From positions 1,550,001 through 1,614,000 of the forward strand of contig JANJXV010000099.1 of NCBI GenBank assembly GCA_024803745.1: DNA of 64,000 nt, given 5' to 3'. Of this stretch, positions 11,902 through 25,524 are shown piece after piece. Position 1 is the first letter of the stretch; each line of letters starts with the position of its first letter. The position numbers and the translations under genes were made by a program. The notes beneath the pieces were generated by a model. The model was given only the letters and a program-made list of their open reading frames with translations. It had not been told where the DNA came from and ran no database searches. Source of the stretch: Megascapheus bottae (taxonomy: Eukaryota > Chordata > Mammalia > Rodentia > Geomyidae).

Positions 11902-14900
11902 ATGCTAGGAACTAATAAATATCTCTCAATCCTAACTCTCAATATCAATGGACTGAACTCTCCAATTAAACGGCATAGGCTGTCTAGTTGGATCAAAAAG
12001 CAAGAGCCATCGTTCTGCTGTCTTCAATAGACACATCTTACCCAAAAACAATCATCTTTTGAAAGTGAGAGGTTGGAATAAACTCTATCAAGCTAACTGC
12101 CCCCATAAACAGGCTGGAGTTGCCATCCTCATATCAGATACAACAGACTTCAAACTAAAATTAGTAAGAAAAGACAAACAAGGTTACTACATACAACTAA
12201 AGGGATCTTTCCTCCAGGAAGACATAACGATCCTAAATATTTACACACCCAATCCCGGAGCTCCAAACTACATCAAGTAAACTTTACTTACACTGAAACC
12301 ATACATAGATCGAAATACAGTGATTGTTGGTGAGGTTAACACACCACTCTCACCTATGGACAGATCAACAAGGCAAAAACTTAAAAGAGAAACCTTAGAA
12401 CTGAACAACTATATAGACCAACTAGATCTAACAGACATCTGCAGAATATTCCACCCAGTAACACCACAATATCCTTTTTTCTAAGCAGCACATGGAACAT
12501 TTTCCAAAATAGACCACATCTTAGGCCATAAAGCAAACCTGGACAGATTCAGAAACACTGAAATTATTCCATGCACACTCTCAGACCATAAAGGCATCAA
12601 ATTTGAGCTGAACACACATCTCCACCAAAGAAAACCCTGTAACTCATGGAGACTGAACCACACATTGTTGAATCAAAAACAATGGGTAATCGAAGAGATC
12701 AGAACAGATATCCAACTGTTTATGAAATTTAACAATAAGGAGCACACAAATATCAACTCCTTAGGGACACAACAAAGGCAGTACTCAGAGGAAAATTTAT
12801 AGCGCTGAGTGCCTACAACAGCAAGTTGGAAAAATGGCAAACCAACTAGTTAATGTCTCACCTTAACCTCATGGAAAAAGAGCAACAAAACAACCCTAAA
12901 CCCATTAGGAGAAAGCAAATTATTAAAATCAAAGCAGAATTAAATGATTTGGAATAAAAAAATCTATAGAAAGAATCAACAAAACAAGGAGTTGGTTCTT
13001 TGAAAGAATTAACAAAATTGACAAGCGCTTAGCAAATCTTACCAAAAAAAGAAGAGAGCATATCGAAATAAACAAAATCGCAGATGAAAATGGTAATATC
13101 ACGACAGAAATTACCAAGATCCAGAATATCATGAGGGAATACTTCTCAAACCTTTACGCCAACAAATTTGAGAATCTAGAAGAAATGGATGAATTCCTAG
13201 ACAATATTAACATACACACACTGAACCAAGAAGAGCTAACCCAACTCAACAGGCCTATTTCAAGCTCTGAAATAGAAATGGAAATTAGACAACTTCCACT
13301 TAAAAAGAGTACAGGGCCAGATGGATTCACAGCTGAATTGTATAAGGTCTTCAAAGCAGAGCTCACACCAATACTCCTCAAGCTCTTCAACGAAATTGAA
13401 AATGAAGGTTCTTTACCAAACTCATTCTGTGAAGCCAGTATATCCCTCATCCCCAAACCAGACAGAGATTCATCAAAGAAAGAGAACTATAGACCCATTT
13501 CTTTGATGAACATCGATGCAAAACTTCTCAACAATATACTGGCCAAACGTCTACAACAACTCATCAAAAAAATATACACTATGATCAAACTGGATTCATC
13601 ACAGGGAGGCAAAGCTGGTTCAACATACACAAATCAATTAATATAATTCAACACATCAACAGGAGCAGGGATAAAATCACATGATTGTCTCAATAGATGC
13701 GGAAAAGGCATTTGACCAGTTCCAAAACCCCTTTATGTTAAAAGATGTGGAGAAACTAGGAATCCATGGAACATTTCTCAATGTAATAAAGGCTGTGTAT
13801 GAGAAACCCACTGCTAGTATTATACTTAATGGTAAAAATCTAAAGCCATTCCCTCTAAAATCAGGAACGAGACAAGGATGCCCACTCTCTCCACTCCTTT
13901 TTAACATAGTACTAGAATTCCTAGGCAGTGCAATAAGGCAAGAAGCAAGCATAAAGGGGATCCAAGTAGGGAAAGAGGAAATAAAACTATCCCACTTGGC
14001 AGATGACATGATTCTGTATTTAAAGTATCCTATAGACTCTACTCCCAACTTCCTTGAGCTGATTCAAAGCTTTGGAAGGGTAGCAGGCCATACAATCAAC
14101 CCTCACAAATCAACTGCCTTACTTTATGCCAACACTGAGAGGAACGAGGCAATAATCAGGAAAGAAAATCCTTTCACAATAGCCTCAAAGAAAATAAAGT
14201 ACCTAGCAATTAGCTTAACTAAGAATGTAAAGGACCGTTTAGATGAAAACTTTAAAACCCTAAAAAAGGAAACTAAAGCAGAACTAAGGAAATGGAAAAA
14301 CCTCCCATGCTCCTGGATTGGAAGAATCAACATTGTGAAAATGACAATCTTGCCAAGGGCTATCTACAAATTCAATGTAATACCCATCAACATCCCAATG
14401 TCATTCTTTAAAGACATAGAAGAGGCAATTCAAAATTTCATATGGAATAATAAAAGACCCCGTATAGCAAAAACACTTCTTAGCAGAAAGAACAGCGCTG
14501 GAGGAATTTCAATTCCAAACTTAAGGCTCTATTACAGAGCTATAATTCTCAAAACAGCTTGGTACTGGCACAAGAACAGGCCTGAAGTCCAATGGAGTAG
14601 AACTGCGGACCCAGATATTAAACCACAGACCTATGGCCACCTAATCTTTGACCAGGGAGCCAAAAAAAATAGAATGGAAGAAAGATAGCCTCTTCAACAA
14701 GTTGTGCTGGCAGAACTGGTTAAACACCTGCAGAAAACTAAAGTTGGATCCTTCTTTGTCCCCTTGCACTAGAATTAACTCCAAATGGATCAAAGACGTG
14801 GAGGTAAAAGCTGACACACTGAAAAGTTTACAGGAAGGAATAGGAGATACACTAGGCCTCCTTGGCACAGGTCGAAACTTTCTTAATAAGGACCAAGAAT

Positions 14901-15745
14901 CACAACAAATCAGAGAAAGGCTGGATAAGTGGGACTGCATTAAACTGCAGAGCTTTTGTATGGCAACGGGTATAGCTAGTAAACTAATCAGGAAGCCTAC
15001 AGAGTGGGAGAAGATGTTCACTACCCAAACAACGGAACAAGGCCTCATATCTAAAATATATCAACAACTCAAAAAATTGAATCACTCCAAAACTAACCTC
15101 CAAAGTAACACCCATCCCATTACAAAATGGGCCAAAGACTTAAAGAGAGTCTTCTCTGAAGAAGAAACAAAAATGGCCTATAGACACATGAAGAAATGCT
15201 CAACATCTCTGGTCATAAAAGAAATGCAAATCAAAACAAGTCTAAGATTCCACCTAACTCCAGTTAGAATGGCCAGGATCAGGAAAACGAATGACAACAG
15301 ATGCTGGAGGGGATGTGGTCAGGAGGGATCACTACTACACTGTTGGTGGGATTGCAAACTCGTTCAACCACTATGGAAAGCAGTGCAGCAGTGCCTCAAA
15401 ACGCTAAACATACAACTCCAATATGACCCAGTAATTCCACTACTTGGCATTTACCCAACAATCCAGAAACAAGGGCATACTAAACCCACTAGCACAACAA
15501 TGTTCATTGCAGCACTATTCACCATAGCAAAGATATGGAACCAACCCAGATGTCCCTCAGTTGATGAGTGGATCAACAAGTTGTGGTATTTGTACACAAT
15601 GGAATTCTATGCTGCTGTCAGAAAGAATGACATCGCCCCATTTGTTAGGAAATGGAAAGACTTAGAACAAATCATATTAAGTGAAGTAAGCCAGAGTCAA
15701 AGGAACTTAGGCTCAGTGGTTTCCCTCATTCGTCATAATCAGTAG
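11902..15745 (+). pseudogene. L1-2 ORF2, broken
   Basis: The endonuclease QETH Glu codon is TAG (12028-12030) as in L1-1, and GDFN reads GEVN. The reverse transcriptase frame 13131-13646 has an additional one-base loss in an A-run near 13570 that changes its last residues, followed by the shared frameshift before SIDAEKAFD (13681). The FADD motif reads LADD. The C-terminal frame 14648-15745 keeps the Cys/His motif with WWDC and carries DPVIPLL (also in L1-4) where most units have DPAIPLL. Confidence 0.92.
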
Positions 15746-16162
15746 AAAGCTTGGGCTCTACTAGCAGAGATTGTCAATAGAGCAAAAGGCCATATATAAG
15801 GCCATATAATGTGAAGCTAATTGAAAGGACCTCCAGGATATTGACACAAAAGCCATATAATGAATGATTGTTGTACTTAATGTACTATGTTGTCTCTCAT
15901 CTCGCTTGCTGTCCCTTGGTTATCCCATATTGGTATAGTACCTCACTTTGTTATCCGATATATTGAATTTATTTGTATTTGGATATTTGAAATTTGATAG
16001 GGAAGGGGGGAAAACCAAGATGGGTGGGGGGTGTGGGGTTGGAGGGAAATGGGTACCAAGACATGTGAAAGGGTATCAATGTATGTGAATTAATGCACCT
16101 TCTATCTGGCAAATATCATCTAACCCTTTTACTAATTAAAATAAAAAAATGAAAAAAGAAAA

Positions 16163-17532
16163 TTGTAGTGTGTGGGGAGGATGATGGGGTCAAATACATT
16201 TCTTCTTAGAACTTTACCTCATCTGGTTGCCCTGGATTTTCCTGGCATTCTTCTTAGAGAAAGTTCTGTTATACTGGATTTGTGGCTTGGCAATGATCTA
16301 GCATGTACATCTTCGAGTAAGACATCCACAACTTCCATGCCTGAGACTCGAGTTTCCTGACCTTTGGCAACAGCACAGCAACATCTTTCTTCCTCCTGAG
16401 CCACAGGCCAAGTGAGCTGGCTTGAGCTGGTTGTTAGTTACAGTGGCTTGTTTACCAGGGTTCCATATTCTGTTCCATTGTGAGGGAGGCAGGGTCACCT
16501 TTCAGGGCCCAATGACCAAAGATCCTTGCTCACAAAAGACCTCACCAAAGACATACTGGAGGCTGAATCTCTCCTCCAGTCTCACAATATACATGTGGAT
16601 GTAGTATACAGCACACCTTATTTGTCCAATCCCTATGTCTTCCACTAGGCCCAACTACCAGTCTGGTCTCAGGCTCAAGGTGCCTTTCTTAGGTAAGATC
16701 CAAACTTAAGGGTCAATATTGCCCTCATCCTTTACAAAACATTTGCTTCACAGTGCCTTCTCTGCCTGCATTTTGCCCCTTGTCGAATTTTTTTTTGTTT
16801 TTGCTAGTCTTGGGACTTGACCTCAGAGTGTGAACATTGTTCTTGGGCTTTCTTTAGGCTTTAGCTGTCCCACCGAGACACAGCACCACTTGCAGTGTTT
16901 TCTATGTATGTGGTAATGAGGAATCAAACCTGAGGCTTACTGCTTGGTAGCCAAGGACTCTCCCACTAGGTCAAACACACAGGGCATCTTGCACATATTT
17001 TTGACGTCAATCTACTTGGATATTATTAGGTTTCTGTATCCTAATCAATTTTTTCCTGATGATTAGCTTTGCTGTCATGTGTAAAAAATGCAAGAGGGAA
17101 AAACACAGAAGAATTAGTGAAATTAAAAAAAAAGCATTAGACACAGTTAAGTGTTCATTCTTTGTAGGAGAAAGGATATTTGGATATGATGATGATGATG
17201 ATGACTTTATAATTACTATGTCAGGGTTGAGAGTTTGGCATAGTGGTAGAGTGCTTGCCTAGCATCCATGAAGATCTGGGTTTGATTGCTCAGTACCACA
17301 TAGATAGAAAATCTAGATGTGGCACTGTGGCTCATGTCTCAGAGGGCTAGACTTGAGAAAACCCGAGGACAGTGCTCAGGCCCTGAATTCAAGCCCCAAG
17401 ACTGGCAGAAAGATAAAAGAAAATAAAAATGCTTTTTACGAGCTAATTCACTCACAGCATTTGCTTCTGAAATCTTCGCTTCTGCATCTTGTGAAATAGC
17501 CCTTTCCCTCAACGTAGACAAGAAAAACAGAT
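16163..17532 (+). repeat. Array spacer S2
   Basis: Co-linear with the other spacers but with a short (ATG)6 tract (17186-17203), which largely explains the shorter 7401-base period here. The minus-strand frame 16219-16404 (MAQEEERCCCAVAKGQ...) is open. The arm of the plus-strand SINE reads ctcatgtctcagagggc in place of ctcaagtggcagagggc. Confidence 0.88.
17186..17203 (+). repeat. (ATG)6 microsatellite in S2
   Basis: Contracted allele of the spacer trinucleotide tract. Confidence 0.95.
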
Positions 17533-18092
17533 CCATCCCATGGTCCACTGTGAGGCCACTGGTTGGGCTAAGAGCTAGTCGTGCAGCAACACATAAGTTT
17601 TATTCTAATACTTTGCAAACTTTGTACTCAAATATGCTACCTACTTACCAACTTATGACAGTTATCCTTATGCTATAACTTTTCTTCATTACTACAATAT
17701 TCTTACACTCCTACGTTAATCCTCTTGTACCTCCCCTGACCTCTCTCATTCTTTTTTTCTATCTCTGGACCTCTGATCGTCTTTCAACCCTTACACTGCA
17801 CGGATCTACACTTGATGGCTGTTGAGCAATATTGTATATGTAGGTGGTTAATTATTCTCTAGGCTCAGAGGGACATAAAGACAATAGAGATTGGATTGAG
17901 AGGCTTATTGTTTTGGGTATAAATCGCCTATCCGTGGTTGTATTAGACTGGTCTGTAAGTGCACAAAAAGAAAGAGTGATAATACCAATCAAAACTTGTG
18001 AACATCTAGAGTCTGCCAGCGACAGAGGTCTAGGTTGGTTATATCTGAAAAACTATAATCGTATTTAGTAGTAACCTTGCTCCCATTGTCAA

Positions 18093-19309
18093 ATGGGCAG
18101 AACAAGAAACTCAAGAAAAATGTCAAATCAAGAAACAACATCCCCGACTCAATGTAAACAGACAATGGAACAGTCACTGGCAAACCTAGAGGAGAGTCTT
18201 CCAAGTGCTACACAAATGCAATTGATAAACATCATTAATGAAAACTGTGAAAATATAAAGAAAGAGATAATGGAGGAAGCCATAGCTGAACAAGAGGAAA
18301 GCAAAAACAAGGTGATAAGTGAAAAAGAAGAAGCCATAAAGGAGGCCATAATAAAGGTTTTTTAAGAAAGATGGATGAATTCATAGAATCCACAAATAAA
18401 AACGTGACCAAACTCCAGCAAATGTCCAAAGAAAATAAAGCTACTGAGCTAACCACTCAAAAGGAAATCAAGGAGATAAAGAAATCCATACATGATCTAA
18501 AACAAGAGATGCAAGGCATCAAAAGTGAGCAATTAGAAGCAAGGGAGATGAAAAATAAAGTAGATAGCTTTGGTAGCAGGTTAGACATTGCAGAAGAGAG
18601 TTTTTCCGTGGCTGAAGATAATTTAGGTATTATAAAGAAAAGAAAATGAGTCAATCCAAATCTAGGAAATATGAGAGAGCGCTTCAGGAGGTCCAAGATA
18701 CAATTAGGAAGCCTAATTTAAGGCTACTTGGTATTGAGGAGGGAGTGGAGAAAGAGGTCAATGGTATTGGAAATATACTTCAGGGAATCATCTCAGAGAA
18801 TTTCCCAAATATCCAGAAAGGCAGGCCATCCAGATACGAGAAGCTTTTAGAACCTCAAAGAGACCTGACCAGAAAAGAACATCCCACCGCCACATTGTGA
18901 TCCGAACTGGATCAATAGAAACGAAAGAAAGATCCTAAGGGCATCCAGGGAAAAGGAATCAGTAACATACAAAGGCAAACCAATCAGAATAACCCCAGAT
19001 TTCTCAGCAGAGACCATGCAAGCACAAAGTGACTGGAAGCATATATGTCATGCCCTTAAATCAAATAACTACCAACCAAGAATACTGTAGCCAGCTAAGC
19101 TCTCATTCATAACTGAGGGAACAATAAAAACATTCCATTCCAGGGAAAAGCTGCAACAATATGTCGAAACAAAACCAACACTACAGAGAATTCTCAAAGA
19201 TGCTCTATACATAGAAAACCAAAATAAATGCAACATAGGGAAAGAAATGGCACCTAAACAGCATACCATCTAAGGACAACAAGAACTGTCAAGACACAGG
19301 CCCTACTAA
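18093..19309 (+). pseudogene. L1-3 ORF1, broken
   Basis: The coiled-coil frame is interrupted by TAA at about 18363 (unit-specific), reopens at 18371-18649, and then shows the same 4-base deletion as L1-1 before the 18646-18900 frame. A one-base loss near 18927 (gaaacgaaagaaag) is specific to this unit. It keeps the NYQP-encoding bases lost from L1-1, L1-2 and L1-4, and the amber codon downstream of them. Confidence 0.9.
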
Positions 19310-19321
19310 AAGCTTTTAAAA

Positions 19322-22300
19322 ATGGTAGGAACTAATAAATATCTCTCAATCCTAACTCTCAATATCAATGGAATTAACTCTCCAATTAAACAGCATAGGT
19401 TGTCTAGTTGGATCAAAAAGCAAGAGCCATCGTTCTGCTGACTTCGAGAGACACATCTTACCCAAAAACAATCATCTTTTGAAAGTGAGAGGTTGGAATA
19501 AACTCTATCAAGCTAACTGCCCCCATAAACAGGCTAGAGTTGCCATCCTCATTTCAGATACAATAGACTTCAAACTAAAATTAGTAAGAAAAGACAAAGA
19601 AGGTTACTACATACTACTAAAGGGATCTTTACTCCCGGAAGACATAACAATCCTAAATATTTACACACCGAATCCCGGAGCAACAAACTTCATCAAGCAA
19701 ACTTTACTTACACTGAAACCATACATACATCGAAATACAGTGATTGTTGGTGAGTTTAACACACCACTCTCACCTATGGACAGATCAACAAGGCAAAAAC
19801 TCAACAGAGAAACCTTAGAACTGAACAACTATATAGACCAACTAGATCTAACAGACATCTGCAGAATATTCCACCCAGTAACACCACAGCACATGGAACA
19901 TTTTCCAAAATAGACCACATCTTAGGCCATAAGGCAAACCTGGACAGATTCAGAAACACTGAAATTATTCCATGCACACTCTCAGACCATAAAAGCATCA
20001 AATTGGAGCTGAACACACATCTCCACCAAAGAAAACCCTGTAACTCATGGAGACTGAACCACACATTGTTGAATCAAAAACAATGGGTAATCGAAGAGAT
20101 CAGAACAGATAAGCAACTGTTTATGAAATTTAACAATAAGGAGCACACAAATATCAACTCCTTAGGGACACAACAAAGGCAGTACTCAGAGGAAAATTTA
20201 TAGCGCTGAGTGCCTACAACAGCAAGTTGGAAAAATGGCAAACCAACTAGTTAATGTCTTACCTTAACCTCCTGGAAAAAGAGCAACAAACCAACCCTAA
20301 ACCCATTAGGAGAAAGCAAATTATTAAAATCAAAGCAGAATTAAATGATTTGGAATAAAAAAATCTATAGAAAGAATCAACAAAACAAGGACTTGGTTCT
20401 TTGAAAGAATTAACAAAATTGACAAGCCCTTAGCAAATCTTACCAAAAAAAGAAGAGAGCATATCAAAATAAACAAAATCGCAGATGAAAATGGTAATAT
20501 CACGACAGAAATTACCAAGATCCAGGATATCATGAGGGAATACTTCTCAAACCTTTACGCCAACAAATTTGAGAATCTAGAAGAAATGGATGAATTCCTA
20601 GACAATATTAACATACACACACTGAACCAAGAAGAGCTAACCCAACTCAACAGGCCTATTTCAAGCTCTGAAATAGAAATGGAAATTAGACAACTTCCAC
20701 TTAAAAAGAGCCCAGGGCCAGATGGATTCACAGCTGAATTCTATAAGGTCTTCAAAGCAGAGCTCACACCAATACTCCTCAAGCTCTTTAACGAAATTGA
20801 AAATGAAGGTTCTTTACTAAACTGATTCTGTGAAGCTAGCATATCCCTCATCCCCAAACCAGAGAGAGATTCATCAAAGAAAGAGATCTATAGACCCATT
20901 TCTTTGATGAACCTCGATGCAAAACTTCTCAACAATATACTGGCCAACCGTCTACAACAACTCATCAAAAAAAATATACACTATGATCAAACTGGATTCA
21001 TCACAGGGAGACAAAGCTGGTTCAACATACACAAATCAATTAATATAATTCAACACATCAACAGGAGCAGGGATAAAATCACATGATTGTCTCAATAGAT
21101 GCGGAAAAGGCATTTGACAAGATCCAAAACCCCTTTATGTTAAAAGATGTGGAGAAACTAGGAATCCATGGAACATTTCTCAATGTAATAAAGGCTGTGT
21201 ATGAGAAACCCACTGCTAGTGTTATACTTAATGGTAAAAATCTAAAGCCATTCCCTCTAAAATCAGGAACGAGACAAGGATGCCCACTCTCTCCACTCCT
21301 TTTTAACATAGTACTAGAATTCCTAGGCAGTGCAATAAGGCAAGAAGCAAGCATAAAGGGGATCCAAGTAGGGAAAGAGGAAATAAAACTAACCCTCTTT
21401 GCCGATGACATGATTCTGTATTTAAAGAATCCTATAGACTCTACTCCCAAGCTCCTTGAGCTGATTCAAAGCTTTGGAAGGGTAGCAGGCCATAAAATCA
21501 ACCCTCACAAATCAACTGCCTTACTTTACGCCAACACTGAGAGGAACGAGGCAATAATCAGGAAAGAAAATCCTTTCACAATAGCCTCAAAGAAAATAAA
21601 GTACTTAGCAATTAGCTTAACTAAGAATGTAAAGGACCGTTTAGATGAAAACTTTAAAACCCTAAAAAAGGAAATTAAAGCAGAACTATGGAAATGGAAA
21701 AACCTCCCATGCTCCTGGATTGGAAGAATCAACATTGTGAAAATGACAATCTTGCCAAGGGCTATCTACAAATTCAATGTAATACCCATCAACATCCCAA
21801 TGTCATTCTTTAAAGACATAGAAGAGGCAATTCAAAATTTCATATGGAATAATAAAAGACCCCGTATAGCAAAAACACTTCTTAGCAGAAAGAACAGCGC
21901 TGGAGGAATTTCAATTCCAAACTTAAGGCTCTATTACAGAGCTATAATTCTCAAAACAGCTTGGTACTGGCACAAGAACAGGCCTGAAGTCCAATGGAGT
22001 AGAACTGCCGACCCAGATATTAAACCACAGACCTATGGCCACCTAATCTTTGACCAGGGAGCCAAAAAAATAGAATGGAAGAAAGATAGCCTCTTCAACA
22101 AGTTGTGCTGGCAGAACTGGTTAAACACCTGCAGAAAACTAAAGTTGGATCCTTCTTTGTCACCTTGCACTAGAATTAACTCCAAATGGATCAAAGACGT
22201 GGAGGTAAAAGCTGACACACTGAAAAGTTTACAGGAAGGAATAGGAGATACACTAGGCCTCCTTGGTACAGGTCGAAACTTTCTTAATAAGGACCAAGAA

Positions 22301-23146
22301 TCACAACAAATCAGAGAAAGGCTGGATAAGTGGGACTGCATTAAACTGCAGAGCTTTTGTATGGCAACGGATATAGCTAGTAAACTAATCAGGAAGCCTA
22401 CAGAGTGGGAGAAGATCTTCACCACCCAAACAACGGAACAAGGCCTCATATCTAAAATATATCAACAACTCAAAAAATTGAATCACTCCAAAACTAACCT
22501 CCAAAGTAACACCCATCCCATTACAAAATGGGCCAAAGACTTAAAGAGAGTCTTCTCTGAAGAAGAAACAAAAATGGCCAATAGACACAGGAAGAAATGC
22601 TCAACATCTCTGGTCATAAAAGAAATACAAATCAAAACAAGTCTAAGATTCCACCTAACTCCAGTTAGAATGGCCAGGATCAGGAAAACGAATGACAACA
22701 GATGCTGGAGGGGATGTGGTCAGGAGGGATCACTACTACACTGTTGGTGGGAGTGCAAACTCGTTCAACCACTATGGAAAGCAGTGCGGCAGTGCCTCAA
22801 AACGCTAAACATACAACTCCGCTATGACCCAGCAATTCCACTACTTGGCATTTACCCAACAATCCAGAAACAAGGGCATACTAAACCCACTAGCACAACA
22901 ATGTTCATTGCAGCACTATTCACCATAGCAAAGATATGGAACCAACCCAGATGTCCCTCAGTTGATGAGTGGATCAACAAGTTGTGGTATTTGTACACAA
23001 TGGAATTCTATGCTGCTGTCAGAAAGAATGACATCGCCCCATTTGTTAGGAAATGGAAAGACTTAGAAGAAATCATATTAAGTGAAGTAAGCCAGACTCA
23101 AAGGAACTTAGGCTCAGTGGTTTCCCTCATTCGTCATAATCAGTAG
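19322..23146 (+). pseudogene. L1-3 ORF2, broken but with a 687-residue open segment
   Basis: The endonuclease reads LRETH where the motif is normally QETH, preceded by a TGA. Most of it is open in the 19368-19913 frame, with GEFNTPLS in place of the usual GDFNTPLS. A deletion near 19888 relative to other units truncates the endonuclease end. The reverse transcriptase N-terminal part (20532-20825) ends at a TGA. From 21083 to 23146 the frame is open for 687 residues and covers SIDAEKAFD, an intact LFADDM catalytic motif, the thumb region and the C-terminal C-X3-C-X7-H-X4-C motif. The shared frameshift just before 21083 separates it from the upstream part. Confidence 0.93.
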
Positions 23147-23565
23147 AAACCTTGGGCTCTACTAGCAGAGATTGTCAATATAGCAAAAAGCCATATATAA
23201 GACCATATAATGTGACGCTAATTGAAAGGACCTCCAGGATATTGACACAAAAGCCATATAATGAATGATTGTTGTCCTTAATGTACTATGTTGTCTCTCA
23301 TCTCGCTTGCTGTTCCTTGGTTATCCCATATTGGTATAGTATCTCACTTTTTTATCTGATATATTGAATTTATTTGTATTTGGATATTTGAAATTTGATA
23401 GGGAAGGGGGGAAAACCAAGACGGGTGTGGGGTGTGGGGTTGGAGGGAAATGGGTACCAAGACATGTGAAAGGGTATCAATGTATGTGAATTAATGCACC
23501 TTCTATCTGGCAAATATCATCTAACCCTTTTACTAATTACAATAAAAAAGTGAAAAAAAAGAAAG

Positions 23566-24587
23566 TTGTAGTGTGTGGGGAGGATGATGGGGTCAAATAC
23601 ATTTCTTCTTAGAAATTTACCTCATTTGGTTGCCCTGGATTTTCCTGGCCTTCTTCTTAGAGAAAGTTCTGTTATACTGGATTTGTGGCTTGGCAATGAT
23701 CTAGCATGTACATCTTCGAGTAAGACATCCACAACTTCCATGCCTGAGACTCGAGTTTCCTGACCTTTGGCAACAGCACAGCAACATCTTTCTTCCTCCT
23801 GAGCCACAGGCCAAGTGAGCTGGCTTGAGCTGGTTGTTAGTTACAGTGGCTTGTTTACCAGGGTTCCATATTCTGTTCCATTGTGAGGGAGGCAGGGTCA
23901 CCTTTCAGGGCCCAATGACCAAAGATCCTTGCTCACAAAAGACCTCACCAAAGACATACTGGAGGCTGAATCTCTCCTCCAGTCTCACAATATACATGTG
24001 GATGTAGTATACAGCACACCTTATTTGTCCAATCCCTATGTCTTCCACTAGGCCCAACTACCAGTCTGGTCTCAGGCTCAAGGTGCCTTTCTTAGGTAAG
24101 ATCCAAACTTAAGGGTCAATATTGCCCTCATCCTTTACAAAACATTTGCTTCACAGTGCCTTCTCTGCCTGCATTTTGCCCCTTGTCGAATTTTTTTTTG
24201 TTTTTGCTAGTCTTGGGACTTGACCTCAGAGTGTGAACATTGTTCTTGGGCTTTCTTTAGGCTTTAGCTGTCCCACCGAGACACAGCACCACTTGCAGTG
24301 TTTTCTATGTATGTGGTAATGAGGAATCAAACCTGAGGCTTACTGCTTGGTAGCCAAGGACTCTCCCACTAGGTCAAACACACAGGGCATCTTGCACATA
24401 TTTTTGACGTCAATCTACTTGGATATTATTAGGTTTCTGTATCCTAATCAATTTTTTCCTGATGATTAGCTTTGCTGTCATGTGTAAAAAATGCAAGAGG
24501 GAAAAACACAGAAGAATTAGTGAAATTAAAAAAAAGCATTAGACACAGTTAAGTGTTCATTCTTTGTAGGAGAAAGGATATTTGGAT

Positions 24588-24636
<49 letters not shown>

Positions 24637-24964
24637 CTTTATAATTACTATGTCAGGGTTGAGAGTTTGGCATAGTGGTAGAGTGCTTGCCTAGCATCCA
24701 TGAAGATCTGGGTTTGATTGCTCAGTACCACATAGATAGAAAATCTAGATGTGGCACTGTGGCTCAAGTGGCAGAGGGCTAGACTTGAGAAAACTCGAGG
24801 ACAGTGCTCAGGCCCTGAATTCAAGCCCCAAGACTGGCAGAAAGATAAAAGAAAATAAAAATGCTTTTTACGAACTAATTCACTCACAGCATTCGCCTCT
24901 GAAATCTTCGCTTCTGCATCTTGTGAAATACCCCTTTCCCTCAACGTAGACAAGAAAAACAGAT
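23566..24964 (+). repeat. Array spacer S3
   Basis: Co-linear with S0-S2. The left part carries the atactggattt variant (as in S2 and S4), and the right part carries (ATG)16 (24588-24635) and the SINE arm variant of S1. The spacer is therefore itself a mosaic. Confidence 0.88.
24588..24635 (+). repeat. (ATG)16 microsatellite in S3
   Basis: Sixteen ATG units, the same length as in S1. Confidence 0.95.
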
Positions 24965-25524
24965 CCATCCCATGGTCCACTGTGAGGCCACTGGTTGGGC
25001 TAAGAGCTAGTCGTGCAGCAACACATGAGTTTTATTCTAATACTTTCCAAACATTGTACTCAAATATGCTACCTTTTTACCAACTTAGGTCAGTTATCCA
25101 TATGCTATACCTTTTCTTCATTACTACAATATTCTTACACTCCTACGTTAATCCTCTTATACCTCCCCTGACCTCTCTCATTCTTTTTTTCTATCTCTGG
25201 ACCTCTGCTCGTCTTTCAACCCTTATACTGCACGGATCTACACTTGATGGCTGTTGAGCAATATTGTATATGTAGGTGGTTAATTATTCTCTAGGCTCAG
25301 AGGGACTTAAAGACAATAGAGATTGGATTGAGAGGATTATTGTTTTGGGTATAAATCGCCTATCAGTGGTTGTATTAGACTGGTCTGTAAGTGCACAAAA
25401 AGAAAGAGTGATAATACCAATCAAAACTTGTGAACATCTAGAGTCTGCCAGCTACAGAGGTCTAGGTTGGTTATATCTGAAAAACTATAATCGTATTTAG
25501 TAGTAACCTTGTTCCGATTTTCAA

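Larger units (their letters stand above)
10121..16162 (+). mobile_element. L1-2: LINE-1 unit, inactive
   Basis: Same layout as L1-1: leader, ORF1 (10681-11889), ORF2 (11902-15745), G-rich 3' UTR, A-rich tail (about 16141-16162). Its 5' leader variant (aggattattg) and its 3' end variants (DPVIPLL, and attaaaataaaaaaatg in the tail) match L1-4 and not L1-1 or L1-3. Confidence 0.92.
17533..23565 (+). mobile_element. L1-3: LINE-1 unit with the longest open ORF2 segment, inactive
   Basis: Same layout, with ORF1 18093-19309 and ORF2 19322-23146. Its sequence is distinct from L1-1, L1-2 and L1-4: it keeps the FADD box, keeps the 10 bases deleted from ORF1 of those units, and lacks a segment in the endonuclease present in them (near 19888). 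Several changes are shared with L1-0 or L1-5. Confidence 0.92.
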
